Below, in pieces: positions 43,125-52,652 of a stretch of 64,000 nt of DNA. A program made the position numbers and the translations under genes. This DNA comes from Paenibacillus marchantiae (GTDB taxonomy: Bacteria; Bacillota; Bacilli; Paenibacillales; Paenibacillaceae), in the NCBI RefSeq assembly GCF_028771845.1, contig NZ_CP118270.1:4836001-4900000 (forward strand). Reading direction: 5' to 3'. The notes beneath the pieces are model-generated. The model was not told where the DNA came from. It made no database searches and was given only the letters and a program-made list of their open reading frames with translations. Each line of letters opens with the position of its first letter. The first letter of the stretch is position 1.

Positions 43125-45691
43125 AGCTGCTCACCACCTGTCACGTAACTTTTGGCTTCTACGGTTCGGCCTGCTGCCTCCACGGGGAAGTCGTTATAAT
43201 TCACCAGAGCGAAGCCTCCGTTTTCGTATGTCGTTTGAAATACCCCTTCAGCCAGCTTCTCGTGTGCGACCATGTTCAGCCCGGCGAATGAACGATTGGC
43301 CTGATTGACCTCTTCATACATCTCGGCTGCCAGGTCCATCCACTGCTCGTAATGGGCGGCGTACAGATCGTCGTAATCCGTTTCCTTCACGACATGGTTC
43401 GGCGCGTTGAACCATGTGAAGTAGGGGCTTGCTCCATACTCAACAAGCTTCAACACATATTGTCTTGCATCGGTATACGTTGACAGATTGTAGGCTGCTC
43501 CGGTGTAGCTGATGCCACCGTGAACAACCAGTTGGAAGAACGGAATCTCTTCATCCTCCAGCTTGAAGTGGCTGCTGGACATCGGCGCATCCGTCAACCC
43601 CGTCACATATGGCAGCGCATAAGCATTCCCACCCTCCGCCACAAGAGGCATCCCCTGCTGTGTAATTTGCTTCAATGCCTCCGTGACAGCAACTTGCGCT
43701 CCGGTTCGGTCCAGCAGTTTTTTCGGATTCATATCGCTATTCAGCTGCTCGGCCAGATCACGCATAGACAAGCCGCCTGTCTCATATGGCTGGAGTGCTT
43801 TTAGCATGTCTTCGGTCACATCACCCAGCAGGTTTGGAGAAAGGATATATACCGGTTGTCGATCCCGGTCACGCCGCTGTGTTGCCGGGTCCATCGGATA
43901 TAGAACCGCTGGCTCCTGCGTGAGTGTTCGGGAAGCTTCCGAGGAAGGCTTGAAGCCGCTCTTCGCATGCACGTTTAGGACCGCTATATCAGGATAAAAG
44001 CCGATCCCGGCCTCACGGGTATAGTCGCTAAATGCCTGCATGCCTTTACGTCCTCCCACCGCCCCATCCACCTTGATGGAATCCGGCAAACGATGAAGGA
44101 GTCCTCCGTTGAACCAGCCCGCGTAGCGCACCTGAATGTTGGATACGTGTTTTTCTTTGAGCTCGGACAAGATTTGCTGCGCCTCTTCAAACGTGGTCAA
44201 CGCCTCATTCGATTCGTAAGGTATACCCAGCAGGTGTTTTTGGGTGGTCATACTGCCGACAAGCTTCAGGTAAAACGGAATGCCCTTTTCTCCCTCAGCC
44301 GTTTGCTTCGGCGGAAGGCCGTCCGTCCGGGTTAAATAATCCCGGTACAGAGAGGCAAGACCGGAATAGGACGCATCCTCTGCTCCGGCAAAGGCGTAAC
44401 GAACGACAAAATCGGATGCCGTCGGCTTCTTCTGGAACTTGGGCAGTGTCCGTACCATGTCGCTCGCCTGAAGCGTCACATCACTTTTGTTCACAACGTA
44501 AAAGCTTGGATACACATTGTTGTAGCTATTCAGTTTTCCGCTGATATCCGCATTAACAACGGCTGTAGCCGCACCTTCCTCGATGATGCCCAGGAACGCA
44601 CCGCCCGAGTGAATCAGTCCGAAAACCGGCAGCCTGGCCTTTTCCTCAGTCGAGTCCACTTCACGAAGCTTCATCGTCAGGTCCGGTCCATACACGTCCT
44701 GCTGATAGGCGGGATATTGAACCTTGCCATTGTTGAAATGAATGAGTGCTCCCGAACCGTCGGGTACAAACAGGGAACCTTCTTCGTCCGCTGCACCAGC
44801 ACCGAAATAATCCAGCACCGATATGCTATTGATCGGATATTGCTCGGGAAAATGAATGCCGGATGCCGGCACGCGTACGACCAGTGTTTCGTCATCCAGC
44901 TCGTATTCGATGGATAACATAAACATGCGTGGTCCGCTTTTTTCCTGCTCGATGCCATGCTCGACATTGTCCAGTTCAAGGTCCTCTGGTGTGTAACCGG
45001 CTGTCTCAAAAGCCTTGAGGGCACGCGTTAGCTGAAGTCCCTGCATCGCCTTGTCGATTCGGACGTAGACGCCTTCGTCCTTGTCCTCGGCATAGCCGAC
45101 CTTTAAGGCACGCTGCCCGGCCTTATCGAGCGCGGCAAGCAGCTTCTGCTCGAAGCGCTCCTTGCTGATTTTCACAGGCAAATCCTCTATGGAGCTCTCA
45201 TTACTGCCAAACTCGTAGTTCACCCGAACGCCATTTGGCAATACTTCGTAGCTTATCTGCTGGTGGGCTACACTATCCGTATAGGAGTTAACCGAGCTGC
45301 TCTGTCCCAGACTGTTATAAAAGCTGAGCTTGGCCTGCGAAGACAGCAGGTCCTTGTTGATGCCCGCCGCAAGCGTATCCAATTTGCGCTTTTCCGGATT
45401 GCTGCGCCAGATCTGCCCGCTCTGCTTGTGAATCACCGCAATCTCGGCTGTCTCTTCCTGGATGAACAGCTGCAGCGCTTCATTCTGGGCAAGCCCGATC
45501 ATGCCCGGAAGACGTGTATCGTTGAAGGATGAGGCCAGCTTCTCTCCGGGCGGCAGCGCAGGCACTTCCGCTTGTTCATCCGAGCTCGCAGACATCCTGG
45601 GTTCAGGCATGGAAGCGGGCTGACACCCGCCAAGAAGCAGGCCGAATACGAGCAGGATCGCGATCATTTTTTTAGCCACGTACAAATTCAT
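43121..45691 (-). CDS. DUF5696-type lipoprotein
   Basis: 856 aa from the ATG at 45691 (AAGGAG 7 nt upstream). Lipobox LLGGC near residue 23, so it is anchored outside the membrane. The N-terminal half is beta-rich (GMIGLAQNEALQLFIQEETA, QSGQIWRSNPE, VNYEFGSNESSIED). The C-terminal half contains repeated beta/alpha elements (IQVRYAGWFNGG, GFYPDIAVLNV, SPYFTWFNAP) that could form a TIM-barrel-like glycosidase fold; the late YENGGFALVNYNDFPV resembles a glycosidase C-terminal sandwich. I recognise it as DUF5696 family; no activity is established. Stop overlaps the next permease. Confidence 0.78.
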   Translation of the reverse strand: MNLYVAKKMIAILLVFGLLLGGCQPASMPEPRMSASSDEQAEVPALPPGEKLASSFNDTRLPGMIGLAQNEALQLFIQEETAEIAVIHKQSGQIWRSNPEKRKLDTLAAGINKDLLSSQAKLSFYNSLGQSSSVNSYTDSVAHQQISYEVLPNGVRVNYEFGSNESSIEDLPVKISKERFEQKLLAALDKAGQRALKVGYAEDKDEGVYVRIDKAMQGLQLTRALKAFETAGYTPEDLELDNVEHGIEQEKSGPRMFMLSIEYELDDETLVVRVPASGIHFPEQYPINSISVLDYFGAGAADEEGSLFVPDGSGALIHFNNGKVQYPAYQQDVYGPDLTMKLREVDSTEEKARLPVFGLIHSGGAFLGIIEEGAATAVVNADISGKLNSYNNVYPSFYVVNKSDVTLQASDMVRTLPKFQKKPTASDFVVRYAFAGAEDASYSGLASLYRDYLTRTDGLPPKQTAEGEKGIPFYLKLVGSMTTQKHLLGIPYESNEALTTFEEAQQILSELKEKHVSNIQVRYAGWFNGGLLHRLPDSIKVDGAVGGRKGMQAFSDYTREAGIGFYPDIAVLNVHAKSGFKPSSEASRTLTQEPAVLYPMDPATQRRDRDRQPVYILSPNLLGDVTEDMLKALQPYETGGLSMRDLAEQLNSDMNPKKLLDRTGAQVAVTEALKQITQQGMPLVAEGGNAYALPYVTGLTDAPMSSSHFKLEDEEIPFFQLVVHGGISYTGAAYNLSTYTDARQYVLKLVEYGASPYFTWFNAPNHVVKETDYDDLYAAHYEQWMDLAAEMYEEVNQANRSFAGLNMVAHEKLAEGVFQTTYENGGFALVNYNDFPVEAAGRTVEAKSYVTGGEQL

Positions 45692-45706
45692 CTCCATTCT
45701 CCTTCC

Positions 45707-46342
45707 TTAGCCCCGGAGTACAAGTTCCTGATAGATGGTGGCTGCAAAGGACACAATCTGCTGCACCAGACTGAAGAACAGCAGGCAGAGAAATGCCATG
45801 AAGGCCATGGCAACCAACGTCAGAAGCATGGTCAGCACCGTTTTGGCGGGTGAGTATTGATGCACCGTCATATTGCCGACAAATAACAGGTATACCGTCC
45901 AAGCCGTGGCAGCCATGTTAAAGAAATAATAAAAGGCGGTTTCCTGCCCGGAAATGATCAGGCTGAGCCAAATCCAAGGAAACTGAATCAAAATCAGCGG
46001 AACCAGTGCAAAACACGTGGACATGAAAATTTCCGAGAATTTGCCCTCTCCGTCCATAAGCGTGGTGAGCGACCAGTTCGCTGTACACCAGAACAGCACC
46101 GGAACAATGACATAGACCATTTCCAGCAGGCTGTTCAATCGTTTCGGGTTATTGAAATTAACCAGGAAGCCACTGTATTGGGCCTGAAGGATCGTTGTTA
46201 TTGTCAACAAACCCAAAATGGCCAATGCGATCATCAGCGTTGTTCTCTGATTCCGCTCGTATTTCAGTTCCCAATACCCGTCAAACGGATGAAATATGAG
46301 ATGCAGCGGATATTGGATCAGCTGTCTACTTGATGCCTGCAT
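45707..46342 (-). CDS. YIP1-family integral membrane protein
   Basis: 211 aa with about five membrane segments and the N-terminal signature YPLHLIFHPFDGYWELKYER of bacterial YIP1-like proteins. Function unknown; the family is found next to sugar ABC transport genes. Ribosome site AAGGGGG. It overlaps the end of the NHL gene by 17 nt and ends 16 bp before the DUF5696 start, so the three genes are translationally linked. Confidence 0.82.
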   Translation of the reverse strand: MQASSRQLIQYPLHLIFHPFDGYWELKYERNQRTTLMIALAILGLLTITTILQAQYSGFLVNFNNPKRLNSLLEMVYVIVPVLFWCTANWSLTTLMDGEGKFSEIFMSTCFALVPLILIQFPWIWLSLIISGQETAFYYFFNMAATAWTVYLLFVGNMTVHQYSPAKTVLTMLLTLVAMAFMAFLCLLFFSLVQQIVSFAATIYQELVLRG

Positions 46343-47786
46343 TTGTTGTCCCCCTTCTCTGTCTGCGAACGATGGTCACGGTTACCAGCACGGCAACAAT
46401 CAGAAACAGTCCCGACATGATCCATGAGAAATGCTCGCGGAGCAGCTCTTTGCGAAACAGAAGAAATGCTTTGGAATACCCTTCCCGTTCCATGCTTCGC
46501 TTAAAATATTGCGCAGATTCTGCATAATCCTTCTGACGCAGCAGCGCTTTTCCGATTCCTGCGTAGGCGTATTCAAGATTGGCATTCATATCTGCCGCTT
46601 TCGCAAAGCTTGCCGCAGATCCTTTCTCGTCTCCGTTGAAATAGCTTCGCACCGCTTCATGCAGTGTGCGTCCATATTCTGTCGTTTGAAATACAGTGAT
46701 CTCGCCGAGCGCTTTGTCCAGCACAAGCATGCGGTCTCCTGCACGCTCCAGCGAAACAGGAGTGTTGAATTGTCCCAACCGGTTGCCGATGCCTCCGAAC
46801 ATGTGGAGCAAATATCCATCTCCGTTATAGGTAAACACTCGCCCCATCTTGGCATCAAGCACGGAATACATATCGCTGTCCCCCACGTCCACATCAACCA
46901 GCCGGGAAGGCCCTTTCTCATTGGTGTACAACAAATCCCCCTGCGGCGGATAGTAGCCTTCCCTTCTCAGGATGTCCGCGCCCTGCGCATTCAGTTTCTT
47001 AATCGGTAATCCCTTCTGGTCCCCGCTCGTTGCATAGATGAATCCTTCTTCGTCAATGTCCATATTGGTGAACTCGGTTGGTGTGAACATGACCATCTGG
47101 CTGCGCTGTTGACGGGTTGCGAATCGTTTCCAAAGATACTCCACCGGGTCGACCGATACCCTGTTGGCTCCGATAAACGAGGCAAAGGAACCGTCGGAAT
47201 TAAACTCCATGAAGCCGTCAAAAACACCTTCAGCCATGACGTAAATCCGTTCGCCTTTATCCATAACAACCCGGAGCGGCTTGAATTGAAAGTCCGCTTT
47301 CAGCAGGTCGGATTGCGGCTGCTCCACAATTTTGATCAACTGCCCCTGCTCATCCAGATGAACCACCCGCTGATGATCCGAATCCGCAACGAGCAGCTGC
47401 CCATTGCCGGATACATACAATCCCTGCGGATTTTTGAAATAATCCTTCTGTCCGTCATGATCAAATGAATCGATAACTCGTCTCAGCTTCAATTCCCGAT
47501 CCAGCTCGACGATTCGACTGTTGCCCGAATCCAGCACGTAAACCCGCTCATCGGCTGTGACATGCATGTCGTTCGGTTCTTTGAATGTGCCAATCTTCAG
47601 CTCCGTGCCTGTCACTATTCGGGTTGCCTCATACGCGGCAGGAGAGCGAACCGCTTCTCCCCAGTAGGAGTAGTTGTACGCGTCCGTTTGACCATCGGCA
47701 AAAGCCGTTGCCGCCGCATTTCCCAAGCACAGGAGGCAGGCAAGGCCCATCGTGAGCCATCCGCATTTTTTCCACATGCTTTTCAA
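46326..47786 (-). CDS. NHL beta-propeller protein with TPR-like segment and C-terminal membrane anchor
   Basis: 486 aa. Signal sequence (residues 1-31, ending ATAFADG), then repeated NHL blades: FKEPNDMHVTADERVYVLDS, FKNPQGLYVSGNGQLLVADS, TEFTNMDIDEEGFIYATSGD. About 385-440 form a TPR-like helical pair (YAYAGIGKALLRQKDYAESA). A membrane helix near 455-475 and a basic tail RRQRRG put the propeller outside and the tail inside. A scaffold or sensor in the envelope is likely. Start is TTG (47786) or ATG three codons later. Sits between permease pair one and the YIP1 gene. Confidence 0.78.
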   Translation of the reverse strand: MKSMWKKCGWLTMGLACLLCLGNAAATAFADGQTDAYNYSYWGEAVRSPAAYEATRIVTGTELKIGTFKEPNDMHVTADERVYVLDSGNSRIVELDRELKLRRVIDSFDHDGQKDYFKNPQGLYVSGNGQLLVADSDHQRVVHLDEQGQLIKIVEQPQSDLLKADFQFKPLRVVMDKGERIYVMAEGVFDGFMEFNSDGSFASFIGANRVSVDPVEYLWKRFATRQQRSQMVMFTPTEFTNMDIDEEGFIYATSGDQKGLPIKKLNAQGADILRREGYYPPQGDLLYTNEKGPSRLVDVDVGDSDMYSVLDAKMGRVFTYNGDGYLLHMFGGIGNRLGQFNTPVSLERAGDRMLVLDKALGEITVFQTTEYGRTLHEAVRSYFNGDEKGSAASFAKAADMNANLEYAYAGIGKALLRQKDYAESAQYFKRSMEREGYSKAFLLFRKELLREHFSWIMSGLFLIVAVLVTVTIVRRQRRGTTNAGIK

Positions 47787-47804
47787 TATGTCGCTGCCCC
47801 CCTT

Positions 47805-48680
47805 CTACTCTTTCATACCGGAAGTTGCCATTGTCTGCATGACACTGCTCTGGGAGATGATGAACAGGACGATCGGCACGATCATGAGCAGAAGCGCTAC
47901 CGCAGCGCCGACGCCTGCACGGGCAATTCCTCCCTGGATAATTTGACTGAGCGCATAATGCAGTGTTTTCAGATTTTCACTGTAAATGAAGCTTCCGCCA
48001 TCGGTCCCCCACAACGCCGGAAACTGTAAAATCATAAGCGTGAGCCAGGCTGGCTTCACATTGGGCATCACGATACTCCAGAATATCCGGTATTCGTTGG
48101 CCCCGTCGATTTTTGCGGCCTCCAGCAGTGCATCTGGAATCTGCTCCATGAACTGCTTCATCAGGAAGAGACCCAGGGAAAAGGCGAGCGAAGGGACAAT
48201 AATGGACGCATGTGTATTGATCCATCCTAGCCAGGACATCACCATGTAGTTTGGAATCGCCGTGACGTGTGGTGAGAACATCAGGGACAGGATGACGATG
48301 GTAAACAGCACCTTTGAACCGGGAAACCGGTATTTGGCCAGCGGGTATGCGGCTGCGGAAGCCAGCAGAATATGGCCTGCCGTTCCGAGCAGCGTAATAA
48401 TCAGCGTATTGGCAATGTATCTGGTTAAAGGAACCCAGGAGTTACCCATCAGATTGATCAGGTCTGCAAAATTTTCTGTCGTCGGATTGTTCACCCAAAA
48501 GCGCGGCGGAAAAATAAACAGCTCATCCAGCGGTTTGAAGGCATTGTTAACCGTGTAGATCAGCGGCAATACCATGAATGAACCAAACAGAGCCAGCAGT
48601 GCAAACAACATCAGGCTGACGGTAAATGACCGATTCAGTTTTCTGGACATGCCGAAGACGGCGCGTACCTTGCTGGTCAT
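47805..48680 (-). CDS. Carbohydrate ABC transporter permease (MalG type), first pair
   Basis: 291 aa from the ATG at 48680, which follows the partner's TGA by one base (TGACATG) with AGGTGA as ribosome site; a GTG at 48689 is the alternative. Six membrane segments; EAA loop LLEAAKIDGANEYRIFWSIV. Ends 18 bp before the NHL gene. Confidence 0.9.
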   Translation of the reverse strand: MTSKVRAVFGMSRKLNRSFTVSLMLFALLALFGSFMVLPLIYTVNNAFKPLDELFIFPPRFWVNNPTTENFADLINLMGNSWVPLTRYIANTLIITLLGTAGHILLASAAAYPLAKYRFPGSKVLFTIVILSLMFSPHVTAIPNYMVMSWLGWINTHASIIVPSLAFSLGLFLMKQFMEQIPDALLEAAKIDGANEYRIFWSIVMPNVKPAWLTLMILQFPALWGTDGGSFIYSENLKTLHYALSQIIQGGIARAGVGAAVALLLMIVPIVLFIISQSSVMQTMATSGMKE

Positions 48681-48681
48681 G

Positions 48682-49638
48682 TCATTCACCTATCTTTCTC
48701 AGCATTTTTTGTGTCAGTATGTTCGTTCCGAGCATCATGGCGAACAAAACAGTCGCAATGGCGGACGCATAGCCCATCTCGAAACGGATGGTGCCGTAGT
48801 CCATCAGATGTGTTACGACGGTATGTGCCGCATAGTTGACGCTTGGAAAGCCAGCCAGCGCGATGGAGATTTCGGCGACGGCGAACGAGGCTGTAATTTG
48901 CATCACTGCGCCGAACATAAGCTGCGGTCTCATGGAAGGCAGTGTAATGTACCATAGCTCCTGCCAGCGGTTTTTGATGCCATCCACAGTGCCCGCTTCA
49001 ACCAGCGATCGGTCGATGGTCTGGAGACCCGCAATAAAGGCGAGAAAGCTCGTGCCAAGGCTGAGCCACAGCTGTACGAGGATGACGATCGCCAGCACGT
49101 ACTTCTCATTTGCAAGCCACAGGATTGGCTCCAGAATAACGCCGAGGCGCATCAGAAAGCCGTTCATATATCCATAGCTGTCTCCCGAAAAAATGATCAG
49201 CCAGATGAAAAAAACGTTGCCTGAAATGGAAGGTGCATAGAACACAAGCGTCATGATGGCCCGAATTTTGGGCGACAGCTCGTTGATGATCCACGCAAAC
49301 AAAAAGCAGGCAATATAGCTGACTGGACCCGTAATAACGGCAAATAGCAGTGTATTTTTAAGGGCGATCAAAAAAACATCGTCGTTCAGGAACAGCCGCG
49401 AGTAATTTTGCCAGCCGACAAATCGGGGCAGCTCCAGCATATTGAAGTGAAAAAAACTGAGGCCCAGCGAGAGTCCGACCGGAATGACCGTAAACAAGAA
49501 AAAGATCAGCATAAACGGTGCCATCAGTACGTAATAGTGTCTGCTTAGGTACAAATCCCTTTTCAAAAGGGACCACCTGCTCGCTTGCCTAGCGTTGATG
49601 GCAGGCGCAGCGGGTGTCTTGGTGATTTCTGCCTGCAA
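48682..49638 (-). CDS. Sugar ABC transporter permease (MalF/LplB type), first pair
   Basis: 318 aa; TTG start with GGGAGG 7 nt upstream. Six membrane segments after a cytoplasmic N-terminus. EAA-type loop SLVEAGTVDGIKNRWQELWY around residues 211-230. Follows the 963-aa binding protein by 19 bp, so these are likely to work together. Confidence 0.9.
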   Translation of the reverse strand: MQAEITKTPAAPAINARQASRWSLLKRDLYLSRHYYVLMAPFMLIFFLFTVIPVGLSLGLSFFHFNMLELPRFVGWQNYSRLFLNDDVFLIALKNTLLFAVITGPVSYIACFLFAWIINELSPKIRAIMTLVFYAPSISGNVFFIWLIIFSGDSYGYMNGFLMRLGVILEPILWLANEKYVLAIVILVQLWLSLGTSFLAFIAGLQTIDRSLVEAGTVDGIKNRWQELWYITLPSMRPQLMFGAVMQITASFAVAEISIALAGFPSVNYAAHTVVTHLMDYGTIRFEMGYASAIATVLFAMMLGTNILTQKMLRKIGE

Positions 49639-49657
49639 CCGTTACCCTCCCTTCCTT

Positions 49658-52549
49658 CTACTTCAGATTAAATTCCTTGCGCTTGAGCTCGATCTCATCG
49701 TCGATGTACAGAACATAATCGGACAAGGCTTCACGCGGATTCTCGTTTGCATTGACCACCTTACGGAACGCGTTGTCGAGATGTCGGCCCGTGAAATATC
49801 CACCGGGAACCTGGGGAATGCCCTCTACCCACTCCCACTGCTGCTCTAGGTTTTGATAATCCTTGACCGGCCAGGGCAACTGCTCTAATGCCTCGATGTT
49901 GGCGGTCGGATAACGCGCCGCTGCTCCCATCAGTCCCTCCATTTCCCTGCCATATTCAATCTGGGTCTGCTTGTCGGTCCACCATTTCATGAACGACCAT
50001 GCAGCCTCCTTGTTCTTTGCGTTTTCCAGCATCATGACTGCACTCGTCGTGCTTGCCACCTCATGCCTTACGGAACCATCCTCCAGCTGCGTGCCCGGAA
50101 CGATGGTGAAGTCCCACAGATTGCGGATCTCGGGCGCCATAACGGTCAACATGTTATAGGTTGTGTAATCCGCGATACCAAGCGGCATCTCCCCAGTACG
50201 GAAGCGGTTTGGAAAATCAGCTTTAAGCGGGAATTTGTAATTTGTATAAAATTGGGTCCACCTCTTGAACGCATCCATGGAAATTTCTGAATTCAGCGCG
50301 CTCTCCTTTTGATCTTCCGTATAGAACTCGCCATCGTTCTGGTATAGCAGCATGGCGAAGGTAGCGTTGGGTATCATGTTGGCATTGTTTGTTGTATCCT
50401 CGATTGGCAAATAGAACTCCATATTGTGCTTTTGCAGCACCGAGATGGCATTATAGACGTCCTGCCACGTTTTTGGCAGCTCCAAGCCAAGCTCGTTGAG
50501 GACATCCTTGCGATAGAACAGCATCGGAAAATGCTGCTGCTCTGGAAGAGCATATACCCCGTTGTTATAGCGGTAAGGCGTCAATCCGCTCTCGCGAAAT
50601 CGGCTTGCAACCTGCTCAAAGTCCGGGAATCCGCTCAGGTCGGCTGCCGCATTACGCATCGCGTAATTGACCGGAATATCCTCGCCCATATGCATCGCCA
50701 CATCCGGGCCTTCCCCGGCCAGCGTTGCAGGCAGCAGGATGTTGGGCGGAACAAGGCGTAGCTGCACCGAAATATCGGTTTCCGGTGTAAAGGATTCATC
50801 AATCAGACCTTTCAGCACCTGTGCCTGATCACGTCCGGTTGTAATCCATACGGTGATGGAATCCTTTTTCTGCTCCATGTTGCCGATGCTGTCATAATCC
50901 TCCGTATAGGAAGCGACGTAGGCACCCACTTCATGCTTCATCTGTTGCAGCACAGTTGCCTCAGCCTCGGGCAGCTTCTGATCCGGTGAGGATACCAAGA
51001 GGTAATCCAACGCAATGGGCTGTTCACGAACGGATAATATCCATGTCCCCAATCCGCCTACGTTGATCTTGAAGGTATCCAGACGTTTGGGCACCGTTTC
51101 CGGTCTTGCCGCCATATCCTCCAGCTGCACGACCATCGCATGTAATACGGCTACCTTGTCGCTCTGCTCACCTGTCGCCTTCTCCAAATAGTCGGCAACG
51201 GAACGGAGAATGTCGGCCTGCCGCTGGAATACCGCGGTCATCTCGGGAATGCGCTGTTCCAGCTGGTAATCCCTCAAAGGATCAGGATTGTTAGAGGTAA
51301 TCATCAAAATTTTGCGGTACATCTCATTCAGATCCAGCACGCTGGATTCCACCGTGCGCAGCAGCGGAGCGATATCGCCCAGCGTAACCGTCATTCGCAA
51401 GCGATGTGTTCCTTTTGAGAGCTGGAACAGGTAAGGCTCGCTTTCACCAAGAACCCGTGTCTGCCATTCGGGGCTATAGTTAAAGCGAATGCGTTCCATT
51501 TCCTTGAATGGAACCTTCCCGTCGATCATCAGACTTCGTGTGGCATAGACGCCGCGAAGCTGATCCTGTTTCACCTTGAGTGCAATCTGGTACAGGCCAT
51601 ACTCCGGCACGTCTACATCCCATTCGATCCATTCGCCGGGAAGCTTCCAGTTGATGCCTCCAATGGCGTTGATCCGAATTTTGGATACATCATAGGGCTC
51701 AAGTGAAGGACTCGACCGATCCGAAATGGGGGCAAGGGTTGGTGACGATTTACTCACCGCCTTTTCTCCCTGTACCTTGAGCATGACAGCTTCCGCTGGC
51801 TTCAATCCTGCCGATTCATAAGTGGCCTGCAGCTCTGCGTAAGATGGAATGTCCTCTTCCTGGTACAGCTCGATATAATCGATCGCCATGCTTTCGCGCA
51901 GCGAGGTAAGCGACAGCTTCTGGTTGCCCTTTTCAAAATAAAACTGGTACGGCTCTTCGAAGTAACCGGCGCTGTCCTTGAATGTAGCAAGCTGCCAAAC
52001 GGGCTTCTCCACCTGTCGTGGTCTGAGATCATTGCCACGATCATCCCTTCGCACGCTGTCTTCGCGGTTCCCCCATACCCTGTCAAATATCAGCACATCG
52101 GCTCCCCTGAACGGAACCTCTCCGTTCAGGGTCAGCTTCCGCTCAATGCCGGAGCTTTTGCCCGCGACGGGATAATAATGAACGCGGATCTGGTATAAAC
52201 CGCTCGCCTGTACAGGGACCTCCCAGCTGATAGTGCCGACTTCCGGGGTGATGACCGCTTTCCCGTCCAGTCCGGCATATCCATTGACAACCTCGAACTC
52301 ATCGTCCGCAGCCTGAATGAAAGATTCTCCTTCGATTCTTACGGTCTGCTCCGGCATGTCTGCGTTTGTATGCGTTGAGAGATAATGTTCATAGCTGCGT
52401 GGATCGTCTGTACCCGACACGGCTTCAAAATCCTCGCGCGCCTGAACGATGCCCGGACTGCGATCCCGCGCAGGGTAAATGCTCCATATGGAGAAGATCA
52501 ACGCAATGGCGAGCAGCAGAATCAATCCTTTTTTCTTTCGTGACCGCAT
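49658..52549 (-). CDS. Giant membrane-anchored solute-binding protein with two carbohydrate-binding-like sandwich domains
   Basis: 963 aa, about twice a normal SBP. N-terminus MRSRKKKGLILLLAIALIFS is a signal-anchor without lipobox Cys. Residues about 66-240 (VRIEGESFIQAADDEF ... SMAIDYIELYQEE) and about 285-415 (NAIGGINWKLPGEWIEWDV ... TVTLGDIAPLLRTVES) are two related CBM6/35-like beta-sandwiches. A helical linker (about 425-495) leads to a third short beta part, then a complete cluster-1 sugar-binding domain (about 560-963: ITVWITTGRDQAQVLKGLID, GPDVAMHMGEDIP, FYRKDVLNELGLELPKTWQD). It probably docks on xylan and hands oligosaccharides to the permeases that follow. Confidence 0.82.
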   Translation of the reverse strand: MRSRKKKGLILLLAIALIFSIWSIYPARDRSPGIVQAREDFEAVSGTDDPRSYEHYLSTHTNADMPEQTVRIEGESFIQAADDEFEVVNGYAGLDGKAVITPEVGTISWEVPVQASGLYQIRVHYYPVAGKSSGIERKLTLNGEVPFRGADVLIFDRVWGNREDSVRRDDRGNDLRPRQVEKPVWQLATFKDSAGYFEEPYQFYFEKGNQKLSLTSLRESMAIDYIELYQEEDIPSYAELQATYESAGLKPAEAVMLKVQGEKAVSKSSPTLAPISDRSSPSLEPYDVSKIRINAIGGINWKLPGEWIEWDVDVPEYGLYQIALKVKQDQLRGVYATRSLMIDGKVPFKEMERIRFNYSPEWQTRVLGESEPYLFQLSKGTHRLRMTVTLGDIAPLLRTVESSVLDLNEMYRKILMITSNNPDPLRDYQLEQRIPEMTAVFQRQADILRSVADYLEKATGEQSDKVAVLHAMVVQLEDMAARPETVPKRLDTFKINVGGLGTWILSVREQPIALDYLLVSSPDQKLPEAEATVLQQMKHEVGAYVASYTEDYDSIGNMEQKKDSITVWITTGRDQAQVLKGLIDESFTPETDISVQLRLVPPNILLPATLAGEGPDVAMHMGEDIPVNYAMRNAAADLSGFPDFEQVASRFRESGLTPYRYNNGVYALPEQQHFPMLFYRKDVLNELGLELPKTWQDVYNAISVLQKHNMEFYLPIEDTTNNANMIPNATFAMLLYQNDGEFYTEDQKESALNSEISMDAFKRWTQFYTNYKFPLKADFPNRFRTGEMPLGIADYTTYNMLTVMAPEIRNLWDFTIVPGTQLEDGSVRHEVASTTSAVMMLENAKNKEAAWSFMKWWTDKQTQIEYGREMEGLMGAAARYPTANIEALEQLPWPVKDYQNLEQQWEWVEGIPQVPGGYFTGRHLDNAFRKVVNANENPREALSDYVLYIDDEIELKRKEFNLK

Positions 52550-52652
52550 GTTCCAATATGTCCCCCTTCCTTATGGCGTGGAGCATGGTTATGGTGTGTC
52601 ACTCTCCGGGGACAGTGCGTAGGGCTTTGCATCCGTTCCGGAGAGGACAGCA

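Noticed and set aside
43058..43137. Reading the first permease as starting at GTG 43058
   Set aside because: That start lies within the first membrane helix; the upstream frame supplies the expected basic N-terminus.
46431..47009. 192-codon frame on the + strand opposite the NHL gene
   Set aside because: Fully inside a well-supported gene on the other strand; no motif or ribosome site.
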